Assembly: GCF_001298265.1 (NCBI RefSeq) | Contig: NZ_LGSZ01000019.1 | Location: forward strand, 1 to 64,000 | Direction: 5' to 3' | Origin: Allobosea vaviloviae | GTDB lineage: Bacteria; Pseudomonadota; Alphaproteobacteria; Rhizobiales; Beijerinckiaceae | Length of the DNA: 64,000 bases | Shown here: piece by piece, positions 27,240-37,306 of the stretch | Numbering within the stretch: the first letter of the stretch is position 1 | How the letters are laid out: each line of letters begins with the position of its first letter | Translations under genes and position numbers: made by a program | Notes under the pieces: model-generated | Databases searched by the model: none | What the model saw: only the letters and a program-made list of their open reading frames with translations | What the model was told of the DNA's origin: nothing

Positions 27240-28463
27240 TCAGCCGCGCGTCGACAGCGCCAATTCCCCGTCAGGCATCGCTTTCAACCCCGGCATCGAC
27301 GATGCCAGTATCGCCAGCGTCGAGAGGGCGAAGAGCGCTACCGGCAGCCAGATCGCGGTGGCAAGGCCGAGCCATTCGCCCGCGAGCCCACCGGCCAACG
27401 CGCCGAGCGGGCGCATGCCGTACATCGCTGTCGTCAGCGTCGCGCTGACGCGGCCGAGCAGGGCTTGCGGCGTCACCGCCTGGCGCATGCTGGTCTGGGT
27501 GATGAACCAGAGGATCGGGCCGAAGCCGAACAGGCAGAAGGCGAACGCCAGCACCGGCCAGCCGAGCGAGGCCGGCGCCAGTGCCAGCAGGGCGGCTCCG
27601 ACAAAGGACGAGGCCGGGCCGAAGACGAGCAGCAGCCCCGTCGGCAGCCTCGCAATCAGGCGAGCCCCACTGAGCGCGCCAGCCACCAGTCCCACGCCAT
27701 AGGCCGAGGAGGCCAGCCCGATCGTCTCCGGCGCCAGCAGCAGGATGCGCGCGGCATAGGGCGTCACGATCGCGAGGAAAGCGAAAAAGGCGACGTTCCA
27801 GGCGATGGCGCAGAGCGCGATCGGCCGCAGATAGGGGTGACCAGCGATGAACGCACCACCTTCCGCGATGGCGCGATGCAGCGGCAGGCGCGGCTGCACC
27901 GGAGGACGCTCGGCCGGCAACTTCAAGGCCGCGACCAGCACGACGGCGCCCAGTAGCGCGCAGAGGGCGAGCCCGAGCGCACTGACGCCATGCGCCACGG
28001 CCCAGCCGGCCATCAACGGCGCCGCCAGGCTGAAGCAGGCGCGGCCGAGCTCGAGCCGGCCATTGGCGCGCGGCAGGTTCGCGACCGGCACCATGCGCGG
28101 CAGCAGCACGAAGATCGAGAGCGCGATCACGACCGGCCCCGATGCCGCGACGAAGGTCGAGAGCGCCAGCAGCCAGCCAACCTCGCCGGTGCCGAGCAGA
28201 AGCGTGCCGACGAGCGAACCGGCCATCATCAGAATGCCGCCAAGCACCACCAGGGAGCGTGGAGCAACACGGTCGGCAAAGACGCCGGCCGGCAGCGAGA
28301 CCAGCAGCCAGCCGGCCGACTGCGCCGCCACCAGCAGGCCGACGAGTCGCGGGGTGGCACCGGCCTGCGTTGCCGCCAGCGTCAGGGTGTCCAAGGCGAG
28401 CTTGTCGGCAAACTGCGCGGCGACGCCGGCGAGAAGGAGAGCGGTCGGAATCGACGGAGACAT
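27240..28463 (-). CDS. MFS transporter, possible drug or metabolite exporter
   Basis: 407 residues from the ATG giving MSPSIPTALL; a start five codons earlier is also possible. About twelve hydrophobic segments, with the GVFADRVAPRSLVVLGG loop between helices 2 and 3 (MFS motif A). Resembles the MFS_3/EntS-type exporters. The substrate is unknown. It converges with the antitoxin gene, 11 bases apart. Confidence 0.85.
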   Translation of the reverse strand: MSPSIPTALLLAGVAAQFADKLALDTLTLAATQAGATPRLVGLLVAAQSAGWLLVSLPAGVFADRVAPRSLVVLGGILMMAGSLVGTLLLGTGEVGWLLALSTFVAASGPVVIALSIFVLLPRMVPVANLPRANGRLELGRACFSLAAPLMAGWAVAHGVSALGLALCALLGAVVLVAALKLPAERPPVQPRLPLHRAIAEGGAFIAGHPYLRPIALCAIAWNVAFFAFLAIVTPYAARILLLAPETIGLASSAYGVGLVAGALSGARLIARLPTGLLLVFGPASSFVGAALLALAPASLGWPVLAFAFCLFGFGPILWFITQTSMRQAVTPQALLGRVSATLTTAMYGMRPLGALAGGLAGEWLGLATAIWLPVALFALSTLAILASSMPGLKAMPDGELALSTRG

Positions 28464-28572
28464 GGCCTGGCCCTGCATTGCGGAGGTCCAAGCCGTCTCA
28501 TTCCATGGGCGTGCAACCCACCCGATTTCTGGCTTGCCGGACCTCGATCGATGCGGGTCCGGACTGCGGCGC

Positions 28573-29994
28573 TCACGCCACCATGGGCGGGACCTTGAGA
28601 TGGTAGTCGGTCGCCTGCTGCAGGGCGTAGCCGATGCGCAGGGCCGTCGCCTCCTCATAGCCCTGGCAGCAGATCTGCAGCGACAGCGGCAGTCCCCCAG
28701 AGGTGAAGCCGTTGGGCAGCGACAGCGCGCACATCTCCAGGAAATTGCCGAAGCGGGTGAAGCGCGAGGGCATCACGCTCTGGTCGACCTCGTCGAGCCG
28801 GATCGCCGCCGTCGCCGTGCTCGGCGTCAGCAGGGCGTCGATATCGGCCATGGCCATGGCCATCTGGCGCTTGCAGTCGAGCTGGCGACGCTTCGTTGCG
28901 AGATAATCCTGGGCCGAAATCCGGCCGCCGCCGAGCACGCGGGCCCTGACCGCATCGTCGAGCAGCGTGCCGGCATCCTCCGCCAGCGCGCCGTCGTTGA
29001 AATAGGCCTCCGCCTCCAGGATCGCCTGCGCATTGAGGAAGTCGGAGAAGGCGAAGGGCAAGGCGATCTCGACGATCTTGGCGCCGAGACGGCTGAGCGT
29101 CTCGAGCGAGCGGTCGTAGGCCGCCAGCATCTCCGGCGAACAGGCGGCGCGCTCGCTATGGGGCATGCGCGCCAGCCGCAAGCCCCGCACGCCACGTGTC
29201 AGTGTCGGCATCGGATCGACCGGAAGGATGCCGCGCGTGTTGGGATCGAGCGGATCGGGTCCCTGCAGGACGTTGTAGAGCAAGGCCACATCCATCACGT
29301 CGCGCGCCATCGGGCCGGGCGTGTCGAGCGAGGTCGAGAGCGGCAGGACGCCATGGACCGAGATACGGCCGATCGTGGCCTTCAGCCCGGTCAGGCCGCA
29401 AAACGAGGCCGGCAGGCGCACTGAGCCGCCGGTATCCGTGCCTATGGCCCAGGGCGCGAGCCTGGCCGCAACCGCGACGCCCGAGCCGTTGCTGGAGCCG
29501 CCGGGCGTGCGCGCATGGGCCGGGTCCCAGGGATTCCAGGGCGTGCCCATATGCTGGTTCGTGCCCCAGCCGCCGAAGGCGAATTCGACGGTGTGGGTCT
29601 TGCCGAGCACGATCATGCCCTGCGCGATCATCCGCCGCGCGATCGTCGCCGTCACGGTGGAGCGGCGCTCGCGCCAGTTGGCCGAGCCGCCGGTGGTGAC
29701 GCGGCCTTCGAGCTCGACCAGATCCTTCAGGGCGACCGGCACGCCATGGAGCGGGCCGACGGCATGGCCGGAGCGGATCGCCTTGTCGGCGCCTTCTGCA
29801 GCAAGACGTGCATCTGCGCCGTAGACGGCCACGAAGGAGCGCAGCTTCGGCTCGAAACGCTCGATGCGTGCGAGCAGCGCATCGACGACATCGACCGGCG
29901 AGATCCGCCTGGCAGCGATCTCGCGGGCCAGGACATGGGCCGGCAGCAGTGCCGGATCGGTGAGGTCGGCGGAGGCGTCGTTCATGGCGGTCAC
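28573..29994 (-). CDS. Amidase (amidase-signature family)
   Basis: 473 residues from GTG, or 470 from an ATG three codons later. The Ser-Ser-Lys machinery is intact: GVPVALKDLVELEGRVTTGG with the catalytic Lys and TPGGSSNGSGVAVAARLAPW, TDTGGSVRLPASFCGLTGLK with the two Ser. It hydrolyses amide bonds; the substrate is not determinable. The start overlaps the stop of the upstream binding-protein gene by 4 bases, so the two are probably co-expressed and the amidase may act on the captured solute. Confidence 0.92.
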   Translation of the reverse strand: MTAMNDASADLTDPALLPAHVLAREIAARRISPVDVVDALLARIERFEPKLRSFVAVYGADARLAAEGADKAIRSGHAVGPLHGVPVALKDLVELEGRVTTGGSANWRERRSTVTATIARRMIAQGMIVLGKTHTVEFAFGGWGTNQHMGTPWNPWDPAHARTPGGSSNGSGVAVAARLAPWAIGTDTGGSVRLPASFCGLTGLKATIGRISVHGVLPLSTSLDTPGPMARDVMDVALLYNVLQGPDPLDPNTRGILPVDPMPTLTRGVRGLRLARMPHSERAACSPEMLAAYDRSLETLSRLGAKIVEIALPFAFSDFLNAQAILEAEAYFNDGALAEDAGTLLDDAVRARVLGGGRISAQDYLATKRRQLDCKRQMAMAMADIDALLTPSTATAAIRLDEVDQSVMPSRFTRFGNFLEMCALSLPNGFTSGGLPLSLQICCQGYEEATALRIGYALQQATDYHLKVPPMVA

Positions 29995-31637
29995 CGCATG
30001 CTGACGAGCGTCAGGTCGACGAACCAGGACTGGGGCGAGACGAAGCCCTTCACCTTCGAGGACATGGCGCGCGGGTTGAGGTCATGGACGATGTAGAGCC
30101 AGGGCGGGTTGTCGACGAGCCGCTCATGGGCAACCGCCGTCGCCTCCGCCACGACCTTGGGATCGACCGCCGCGGCGAGCCTGGCGAAAGCCGCTTCGAA
30201 GGCGTCGTCCTTCCACTGCGCGAAATTGAAGCCGTTGGGCGGCACGCCTGCCGCGGCGAAGTAGCGGGCCATGACGCTGGGATCGGACGAGGGCGAGCTG
30301 ATGTTCAGCGACATCGCGCCGTTCAGCGCGGGCGCATCGGGCAGAGCGCGCATGTTGTTCAGCAGGACCTGCCATTCGGTGACGACGAAGTCGACTTCGA
30401 CGCCGCAGGCCTCCTTGAGACTGGCCTGCATGAACTCGTTCATCGGCAAGGGCGACATCTGCCCGGAGCCCGAGGTGGAGATCATCACCTTGAACGACAG
30501 AGGCTTCTGGGCCGTGAATCCAGCCTCTGCCAGCAGCGCCTTGCCCTTGGCCGGATCGAAGCGGTAGCGGTTCACGGGCTTCCCGAAATCGGGGTCGCTC
30601 GCCTTCAGCCAGCCGATGGCGGGCTCCGCCGTGCCATTGAGCAGGGCGACGATGGAATCGCGGTCGACGCAATAGTTCAACGCCTGCCGGACGCGGACAT
30701 CCCGGAACGGACTGTTCGTCGCGCCGATATTGTAGAACCAGGGCCAGACATGCGGGTAGGACCCGGTCGTGATCGCAAAGCCAGCCTGCTTGAGCGAGGG
30801 GATACCGTCGGCGGGCGGAACCTCGATCCAATCGACCTGGCCCGAGCGCAGCGCCGCGAGGCGGGCATTGGCCTCCGGAATCGGCTGAAGAATGACCTTG
30901 TCGAGCTTGGCCTTCTTCGCCTGGTCCCAGTAGCCGTCATGACGGACGAGTTCGACGCGTTCGCGCGGGGCGACACTGGCGATCTTGAACGGCCCGGTGC
31001 CGGCCGAACCCTGCGTGCCGACCTTGGCCCAGTCGCGCCCCGCCTTCTCGAAGGATGCCGGCGAGGACAACAGGATCAAGGCGGTCATGTAGGGAAAGTA
31101 GGATGCCGGGCTCGCGGTCGTGATCGCGACCGTCATGTCGTCGATCTTGCGATAGCCGGTCATGATCGGCGCCCGCGCGCGCACGATGCCGGCGGCGGGC
31201 GGCTCGAACTGGGCTGACTCCTTGTTGAAATAGCGTTCGAGATTCCAGATGACGGCATCGGCGTCGAACGGCGTCCCGTCATGGAAGGTAACGCCACGGC
31301 GCAGATGAAAGCGCCAGGTCTTCGGATCCTCCGCGACCTGCTCCCAGCGTTCCGCGAGACCCGGGCGCAGCGGCGCCAGCCGGTCGGTGGTCGTCAGATC
31401 CCACAGGACCAGGCTTTCGAAGACCGGGTAACCGAGGAAGCGCATGCCCTCGAAGCCGTTATTGGGCATGCCGGTGGTCGTGGGAATATCGGACGACGTC
31501 ATCGCCAGACGCAGCGTGCCTTGCGCGCGGACGGGTTCGGCTGCGCCCGCCATCGCAAAGGCCGCGATAGCGAAGGCAGCCACAGCCCAACGCAGGCGAG
31601 CGCCTCCGGGATGACGGCGATGTGAACAAGCGACCAT
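29991..31637 (-). CDS. ABC transporter substrate-binding protein (SBP_bac_5), orphan
   Basis: 548 residues. Start ATG follows GGGGGAG by 6 bases. Signal peptide in residues 1-38 ([19 protein letters not shown], ending in VRAQ), then SBP family 5 segments [40 protein letters not shown] and [19 protein letters not shown]. Clearly related to the protein at 15053. No permease or ATPase gene nearby. Coupled to the amidase downstream. Confidence 0.92.
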   Translation of the reverse strand: MVACSHRRHPGGARLRWAVAAFAIAAFAMAGAAEPVRAQGTLRLAMTSSDIPTTTGMPNNGFEGMRFLGYPVFESLVLWDLTTTDRLAPLRPGLAERWEQVAEDPKTWRFHLRRGVTFHDGTPFDADAVIWNLERYFNKESAQFEPPAAGIVRARAPIMTGYRKIDDMTVAITTASPASYFPYMTALILLSSPASFEKAGRDWAKVGTQGSAGTGPFKIASVAPRERVELVRHDGYWDQAKKAKLDKVILQPIPEANARLAALRSGQVDWIEVPPADGIPSLKQAGFAITTGSYPHVWPWFYNIGATNSPFRDVRVRQALNYCVDRDSIVALLNGTAEPAIGWLKASDPDFGKPVNRYRFDPAKGKALLAEAGFTAQKPLSFKVMISTSGSGQMSPLPMNEFMQASLKEACGVEVDFVVTEWQVLLNNMRALPDAPALNGAMSLNISSPSSDPSVMARYFAAAGVPPNGFNFAQWKDDAFEAAFARLAAAVDPKVVAEATAVAHERLVDNPPWLYIVHDLNPRAMSSKVKGFVSPQSWFVDLTLVSMR

Positions 31638-31807
31638 GACAACTCCCCCGAGGCAACTGTTGCAGGCCAGAGCCCGATTCGCAGCAAGTTATGGGCCAGC
31701 CACCCTGTCAGCCAGCGTAGACGCGCGGCCACTTATCACTTTTGGGGCACTGTGCGTTGAGCCGGCCGCCCTTGTGCCGCCCGGCCGGGATGCGATAGAC
31801 CGGGCCT

Positions 31808-33721
31808 GTGACCAAGCGCCCCCTCACGCCGATCCTCGACCGTGTCCACACGCCCGACGATCTCCGCAAGCTGCCCGACAGCGACCTGCGTCAGGTTGCC
31901 GACGAATTGCGGCTGGAGACGATCGACGCGGTCTCGGTCACGGGCGGCCATCTCGGCGCCGGGCTCGGCGTCGTCGAGCTGACGGTCGCGCTCCACCATG
32001 TCTTCGACACGCCGCGCGACCGGCTGATCTGGGATGTCGGGCATCAGGCCTATCCGCACAAGATTCTGACCGGCCGGCGCGAGCGCATCCGCACGCTGCG
32101 CCAGCCTGGCGGCCTGTCGGGCTTCACGCGACGGGCCGAGAGCGAATACGACCCCTTCGGCGCAGCCCATTCCTCCACCTCGATCTCGGCCGGGCTTGGC
32201 ATGGCGGTGGCGCGCGACCTCGCCGGCGGCAGCAACAATGTCATCGCCGTGATCGGTGACGGGGCGATGTCGGCCGGCATGGCCTATGAGGCGATGAACA
32301 ATGCCGGCGCGCTCGGCTCGCGCCTCGTCGTCATCCTCAACGACAACGACATGTCGATCGCCCCGCCGGTCGGGGCGATGTCGGCCTATCTCGCCCGCCT
32401 CGTCTCGGGGCGCACCTATCGGTCGCTGCGCGAGATCGGCAAGCATCTGGCCGAGCGCCTGCCGAGATTCTTCCACGAGAAGGCGAAGCGCACGGAGGAG
32501 TTCGCCCGCAGCTTCTTCACCGGCGGCACGCTGTTCGAGGAGCTGGGCTTCTACTATGTCGGGCCGATCGACGGGCATAATCTCGACCATCTCCTGCCCG
32601 TGCTGCGCAATGTCCGCGATTCGCAGACGGGGCCGATTCTCGTCCATGTCGTGACGCAGAAGGGCAAGGGCTATGCCCCGGCCGAAGCCACGGCGGACAA
32701 ATACCACGCCGTCGTCCGCTTCGACCCTGTCACCGGCCTGCAGGCCAAGGCTCCGGCGAATGCGCCGAGCTATACGTCGGTCTTCGGCAGCTCCCTGATC
32801 AAGGAAGCGCGCAACGACAGCAGGATCGTCGCCGTCACCGCGGCGATGCCGTCGGGCACCGGGATCGATGCGTTCGGCAAGGAATTCCCGGCCCGAACCT
32901 TCGATGTCGGCATCGCCGAGCAGCATGCCGTGACCTTCGCGGCCGGGCTCGCGACCGAGGGCTACAAGCCGTTCTGCGCGATCTATTCGACCTTCATGCA
33001 GCGCGCCTACGACCAGGTCGTCCACGACGTCGCGATCCAGAAGCTGCCCGTGCGCTTCGCTCTCGACCGGGCCGGCCTCGTCGGTGCCGACGGGGCCACG
33101 CATGCGGGTGCCTTCGACATCGCCTATCTCGCCTGCCTGCCGGACATGGTGGTGATGGCGGCTGCGGACGAGGCCGAGCTGACCCATATGGTCGCCACCG
33201 CGGCGGCTTTCGACGAGGGCCCGATCGCCTTCCGCTATCCGCGCGGCGAAGGCGTCGGCGTCGAGATTCCCGATGTCGGCGTTCCGCTGGAGATCGGCCG
33301 GGGCCGCATCGTCAGGGAGGGCACGCGCGTCGCGCTGTTGTCGCTGGGCACGAGGCTGACGGAGTGCCTGGCTGCGGCCGAGCAGCTGGGTCAGCGCGGC
33401 CTGTCGACCACGGTTGCGGACGCCCGCTTCGCCAAGCCGCTCGACGAGGCCCTGATCCTGCGCCTGGCGCGCGAGCACGAGATCCTGCTCACGGTCGAGG
33501 AGGGCTCGGTCGGCGGCTTCGGCAGCCATGTGCTGCATCTGCTCGCCCGCAGCGGCCTGCTCGACGGCGGGCTGAAGGTCAGGACGCTGACCCTGCCCGA
33601 CATCTTCCAGGATCACGACAAGCCCGAGGCGATGTATGCCAGGGCCGGGCTCGACGCCGCAGGCATCGTGCGGACCGTCGAGGGCGCGCTCGGCGCACCC
33701 GCCGCGATCAAGCGAGCCTGA
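31808..33721 (+). CDS. dxs: 1-deoxy-D-xylulose-5-phosphate synthase
   Basis: Condenses pyruvate and glyceraldehyde 3-phosphate in the MEP isoprenoid pathway. 637 residues from GTG. Thiamine-diphosphate motif [18 protein letters not shown] with [10 protein letters not shown], and the transketolase-like half [36 protein letters not shown] and [15 protein letters not shown]. The neighbour tlyA 18 bases downstream is the normal Hyphomicrobiales order. Confidence 0.97.
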   Translation: MTKRPLTPILDRVHTPDDLRKLPDSDLRQVADELRLETIDAVSVTGGHLGAGLGVVELTVALHHVFDTPRDRLIWDVGHQAYPHKILTGRRERIRTLRQPGGLSGFTRRAESEYDPFGAAHSSTSISAGLGMAVARDLAGGSNNVIAVIGDGAMSAGMAYEAMNNAGALGSRLVVILNDNDMSIAPPVGAMSAYLARLVSGRTYRSLREIGKHLAERLPRFFHEKAKRTEEFARSFFTGGTLFEELGFYYVGPIDGHNLDHLLPVLRNVRDSQTGPILVHVVTQKGKGYAPAEATADKYHAVVRFDPVTGLQAKAPANAPSYTSVFGSSLIKEARNDSRIVAVTAAMPSGTGIDAFGKEFPARTFDVGIAEQHAVTFAAGLATEGYKPFCAIYSTFMQRAYDQVVHDVAIQKLPVRFALDRAGLVGADGATHAGAFDIAYLACLPDMVVMAAADEAELTHMVATAAAFDEGPIAFRYPRGEGVGVEIPDVGVPLEIGRGRIVREGTRVALLSLGTRLTECLAAAEQLGQRGLSTTVADARFAKPLDEALILRLAREHEILLTVEEGSVGGFGSHVLHLLARSGLLDGGLKVRTLTLPDIFQDHDKPEAMYARAGLDAAGIVRTVEGALGAPAAIKRA

Positions 33722-33739
33722 AACGGCACGGTCAGCCTC

Positions 33740-34468
33740 ATGAAGAGCCGGGCCGATCAGTTGCTCGTCGAGCGCGGCCTGTTTGAGAGCCGCGCGCGGG
33801 CGCAAGCCGCGATCACGGCCGGTCTCGTCACAGCCGATGGCCGCGTGGTTCGCAAGGCCTCGGAAATGGTGGCGGCGAACGCCGTGGTGACGGCGCAGGC
33901 GCCGCATCCTTACGTTTCGCGCGGCGGCCTGAAGCTCGCGGGAGCGCTCGATGTCTTCGGGTTCGACCCGGATGGCCGCATCTGTCTCGATGTCGGCGCC
34001 TCGACGGGGGGCTTCACGGATCTGCTGCTCAAACGCGGGGCAGCCCTCGTGGTGTCCGTCGATGTCGGGCGCGACCAGCTCCACCCCTCGCTGCGGGGCC
34101 ACCCGCGCGTGCTGAGCCTGGAGGCGCAGGACATCCGGACGCTGACGCCGGACGCATTGCCGCAGACGCCGTCGCTGGCTGCGATCGATGTCAGCTTCAT
34201 CTCGCTGCGGCTGGTGCTGCCTTCGGTCGCCGCCCTGCTGGCTCCGGCCGCCCAGATCGCGGCGTTGATCAAGCCGCAGTTCGAGGCCGGTCGCGCGGCC
34301 CTGAAGAAGGGCATCGTCCGGGACGAGGCGGTGCATGAGAGCGTCTGCGCCGACATTGCCGAGCTCATGGCGGGGCTGGGCTTTGCGGTCGAGCAGCCTG
34401 TGCCCTCGCCGATCGAGGGCGGCGACGGCAACCGCGAGTTCCTGATCGGCGGGCGTCGCCTGCGCTGA
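33740..34468 (+). CDS. tlyA: TlyA-family rRNA 2'-O-methyltransferase / hemolysin-like
   Basis: 242 residues. An N-terminal S4 RNA-binding domain (SRADQLLVERGLFESRARAQ) and an FtsJ-like methyltransferase domain with the SAM-binding LDVGASTGGFTDLLLKRG. TlyA proteins methylate cytidines in 16S and 23S rRNA. Probably co-transcribed with dxs. The stop adjoins the stop of the convergent gene at 34469 with no gap. Confidence 0.93.
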   Translation: MKSRADQLLVERGLFESRARAQAAITAGLVTADGRVVRKASEMVAANAVVTAQAPHPYVSRGGLKLAGALDVFGFDPDGRICLDVGASTGGFTDLLLKRGAALVVSVDVGRDQLHPSLRGHPRVLSLEAQDIRTLTPDALPQTPSLAAIDVSFISLRLVLPSVAALLAPAAQIAALIKPQFEAGRAALKKGIVRDEAVHESVCADIAELMAGLGFAVEQPVPSPIEGGDGNREFLIGGRRLR

Positions 34469-34972
34469 TCAGCGCGCCAGCAGCGCGTCGATCTCCGCCT
34501 GCATGGCGCGGCTTTCAATGCTGCCGATGTCCATCGCGCCGTTGGCGTTGATGAATTGCGTGGCCCGGCCGATCTGCCGGCGGAGGGCATCGCTGGCGAC
34601 CTCGATGATGGTCGTCGCCTCAAGACCGTCGCGCGGGTCGTCCAGCAGCGCGGTCGCCGTTGAAATCAGCCGCGCCATGGATTGGCACAGTTCCTCGAAA
34701 CCCGCCCTTCGGGCCGGCGCCACGCTGTCATAGGCGGCCAGCGCAGAGGGCGCACAGCGCAGGCTCGAGACCTCGAAATGCTCGCGGTAGGTGATGCTGC
34801 GCCAGGCCTTCAGGTCGTCGACGATGCTGCGATCCTCCGCTGCCATCTCGATCAGCATCAGGGCTTCGCTGTAGTGGTTGAGGAAGTCGGTCGAGAGACG
34901 CGGCTGCTGGGACGTCTCCATCCGAGCGTCCGCCGATCCAGCCTGCCCCTTGATCGCGGGAACGCTCATCAT
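34469..34972 (-). CDS. Hypothetical protein, helical
   Basis: 167 residues from the first of two adjacent ATG codons, behind TGGGGA. The sequence is mostly helical, with segments YSEALMLIEMAAEDRSIVDD and GFEELCQSMARLISTATALL, and no signal peptide. I do not recognise the family. Convergent with tlyA with zero spacing. Confidence 0.75.
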   Translation of the reverse strand: MMSVPAIKGQAGSADARMETSQQPRLSTDFLNHYSEALMLIEMAAEDRSIVDDLKAWRSITYREHFEVSSLRCAPSALAAYDSVAPARRAGFEELCQSMARLISTATALLDDPRDGLEATTIIEVASDALRRQIGRATQFINANGAMDIGSIESRAMQAEIDALLAR

Positions 34973-35056
34973 AATCCCCAAACTGGCGCGACTATGCTCG
35001 GGCAAACCCAAATAAAGTGTTGATCGCGCTGCAAGCCATTGCCACATCTGCGATCC

Positions 35057-35824
35057 ATGTGCGGTCGCTACGCCATCACCCTGCCCCCGGACGCGATGCG
35101 GTCGCTGTTTGCCTATCGCGAGCAGCCGAATTTTCCGCCGCGCTACAACATCGCCCCGACGCAGCCGGTGCCCGTGGTGCGGCTGCATGACGGCAGCAGG
35201 CAGTTCATGCTGATGCGCTGGGGCTTCCTGCCCGGCTGGGTCAAGGACCCCCGGGATTTTCCGCTCGTCATCAACATCCGCTCCGAAAGCGCCGCCACGA
35301 AGCCGTCGTTTCGCGCGGCGCTGACGCGCCGCCGCTGCCTGATGCCGGCCGATGCCTTCTATGAGTGGCACCGCCTCGGCCAGGGCCGACAGGCGGAGAA
35401 CCGCGCCTACATGTTCCGCCGGCCCGATCGCGGACTGTTTGCATTCGCCGCTTTATGGGAGACGTGGCATTCGCCCGACGGCTCCGAGATCGACACGGTC
35501 GCGCTGGTCAACGGACCGGCCAACGGGCTGATGGCAGCGATCCACGAGCGCTGCCCGGTGATCATCGCGCCCCGGGATTTCGATTGCTGGCTCGACCCGA
35601 TGGCCGATGCGAAGGACACCGCGCATCTGCTCCGGCCGCCACCGGACGACCTGCTGGAAATGGTCAGGATCGGCAACGCCGTGAACAAGGTCGCCCATGA
35701 CGGGCCGGAGGTGCAGGAGCCGTTCGATCCGGCTACAGCAGAGGCGCCCAAGGCCGCGGCCGTCACCGCCAGGGGCAAACCGACGGCGCGGGCCAGGGAT
35801 GACGGTCAGGGCAGCCTGTTCTGA
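35057..35824 (+). CDS. yedK: SRAP-domain protein (YedK/HMCES-like)
   Basis: 255 residues. The start is set at ATG 35057, because the family needs Cys2 exposed after Met removal (MCGRYAITLP); a longer reading from 35039 would bury it. Catalytic features RYNIAPTQPVPVV, INIRSESAATKPSF, CLMPADAFYEWH and HERCPVIIAPRDF are present. It covalently captures abasic sites in single-stranded DNA. C-terminal tail is long and Ala/Lys-rich. SOS control is typical but I see no clear LexA site. Confidence 0.94.
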   Translation: MCGRYAITLPPDAMRSLFAYREQPNFPPRYNIAPTQPVPVVRLHDGSRQFMLMRWGFLPGWVKDPRDFPLVINIRSESAATKPSFRAALTRRRCLMPADAFYEWHRLGQGRQAENRAYMFRRPDRGLFAFAALWETWHSPDGSEIDTVALVNGPANGLMAAIHERCPVIIAPRDFDCWLDPMADAKDTAHLLRPPPDDLLEMVRIGNAVNKVAHDGPEVQEPFDPATAEAPKAAAVTARGKPTARARDDGQGSLF

Positions 35825-35836
35825 CGCAAGCTGCCG

Positions 35837-35878
35837 GTTCCAACAGTCAGGACGGTTTATCGCCCGAACTGTTGGAAC
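35837..35878. terminator. Bidirectional terminator-like inverted repeat
   Basis: GTTCCAACAGT and ACTGTTGGAAC, a perfect 11-bp inverted repeat with a 20-base loop between two convergent genes; the right arm abuts the stop codon of the minus-strand gene. A terminator is the simplest reading, but the long loop and AT-richer arms could also be a protein site. Confidence 0.45.
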
Positions 35879-37291
35879 TCACATCGCCAGAACAGCGCCG
35901 GGGTTCAGGATGCCCTGTGGGTCGAGCGTCGCCTTCAGGGTCTTCATCAGCGCGAGTTCGACCGGATCCTTGACGCCGGGCAGGAGGTCGCGCTTGAGAC
36001 GGCCGATGCCGTGCTCGGCCGAGATCGAGCCGTGCAGTTCCGCGACGATGGCATGGACCGCCTGGTTCATCGCGCTCCAGCCGGCGATGAAGGCGGCCTT
36101 GTCGGCGCCGACCGGCTGGCTGACATTGTAGTGAATGTTGCCGTCGCCGAGATGGCCGAAGGGGACCACGCGGCAGCCCGGCACCATCGCCTCGACGGCC
36201 GCGGTGGCGCGCGCCAGGAACTCCGGCACCGCATGCAGCGGCACCGAGACGTCGTGCTTGATCGAGCCGCCCTCATAGGTCTGCACCTCGGAGAGCATCT
36301 CGCGCAATTTCCAGAAATCGGCGCGCTGGGTGAGTGAGCCGGCGAGCGCGGCGTCGGTCACCAGCCCCTGCTCCAGCGCCTCGCCCAGGAAAGCCTCGAC
36401 CGCCTCGTCCAGCCCCGTCGTGCTCTGCGACGAGACCTCCATCAGCACATACCAGGGCGACGGCTCCGACAGCGGATCGCGCGCGCCCGAGGCGTGGCGC
36501 AGGACGAAATCGACACCGATGCGCGGCATCAGCTCGAAAGTGGTGAGCGTGCCGCCGGCCCCGGCCTTGGCGGTGTTGAGCAGCGCCAAGGCCGCCTCGG
36601 GCGAGGGTACGGCGAGGAAGGCCGTGGCGCGCGCGGCCGGCAGCGGGAAGAGCTTCAGCACGGCGGCGGTGATGATGCCCAGCGTGCCCTCGGCGCCGAT
36701 GAAGAGGTTCTTCAGATCATAGCCCGTGTTGTCCTTGCGGAGCTGGCGCAGGCCGTTCCAGATCCGCCCGTCGGCCAGCACGACCTCGAGCCCCATGCAG
36801 AGTTCGCGGGCATTGCCATAGGCCAGCACGGCCGTGCCGCCGGCATTGGTCGAGAGGTTGCCGCCGATGGTGCAGGAGCCTTCCGAGGCGAGCGAGAGCG
36901 GGAACAGGCGCCCCGCCCCTTCCGCCGCGGCTTGCGCCTTCTGCAAGGTCAGCCCGGCCTCGACCGTCATCGTGTCGCTGTCGGCGTCGATGGCGCGGAT
37001 CTTGTCCATGCGCTGGAGCGACAGGATGATCTCGCGGCCCTCGGCGATCGGGATCTGCCCGCCGACGAGCCCGGTATTGCCACCTTGCGGCACGAGCCGC
37101 GTGCCGGTCCTGGCCGCGAGCTTGACCAGTTCGGCAACCTCGGCGGTCGAACCCGGCCGCACGATCGCCTGCGCCTTGCCACGGAACAGATCGCGCCATT
37201 CCTTGAGATAGGGGACCATCGCGTCGGCATCGGTGACGATGTTCTTCGGCCCGACGATGGCCGCCATATCGTCCAGGATGGATGAGCTCAA
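35879..37291 (-). CDS. FAD-binding oxidoreductase, GlcD/D-lactate or D-2-hydroxyglutarate dehydrogenase type
   Basis: 470 residues with PCMH-type FAD domain (VPQGGNTGLVGGQIP, CTIGGNLSTNAGGTAVLAYG) and FAD-oxidase C-terminal domain (VVPFGHLGDGNIHYNV, ISAEHGIGRLKRDLL). It oxidises a 2-hydroxy acid; D-2-hydroxyglutarate and D-lactate are the usual family substrates. Related to but separate from the glcD at 11403. Confidence 0.93.
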   Translation of the reverse strand: MSSSILDDMAAIVGPKNIVTDADAMVPYLKEWRDLFRGKAQAIVRPGSTAEVAELVKLAARTGTRLVPQGGNTGLVGGQIPIAEGREIILSLQRMDKIRAIDADSDTMTVEAGLTLQKAQAAAEGAGRLFPLSLASEGSCTIGGNLSTNAGGTAVLAYGNARELCMGLEVVLADGRIWNGLRQLRKDNTGYDLKNLFIGAEGTLGIITAAVLKLFPLPAARATAFLAVPSPEAALALLNTAKAGAGGTLTTFELMPRIGVDFVLRHASGARDPLSEPSPWYVLMEVSSQSTTGLDEAVEAFLGEALEQGLVTDAALAGSLTQRADFWKLREMLSEVQTYEGGSIKHDVSVPLHAVPEFLARATAAVEAMVPGCRVVPFGHLGDGNIHYNVSQPVGADKAAFIAGWSAMNQAVHAIVAELHGSISAEHGIGRLKRDLLPGVKDPVELALMKTLKATLDPQGILNPGAVLAM

Positions 37292-37306
37292 GGATGCCTC
37301 CGGAAC

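Noticed and set aside
31736..34336. An 866-codon open frame antisense to dxs and tlyA
   Set aside because: High-GC antisense frame with Arg/Asp/Gly-biased composition and no family motif; dxs and tlyA on the other strand are fully conserved.
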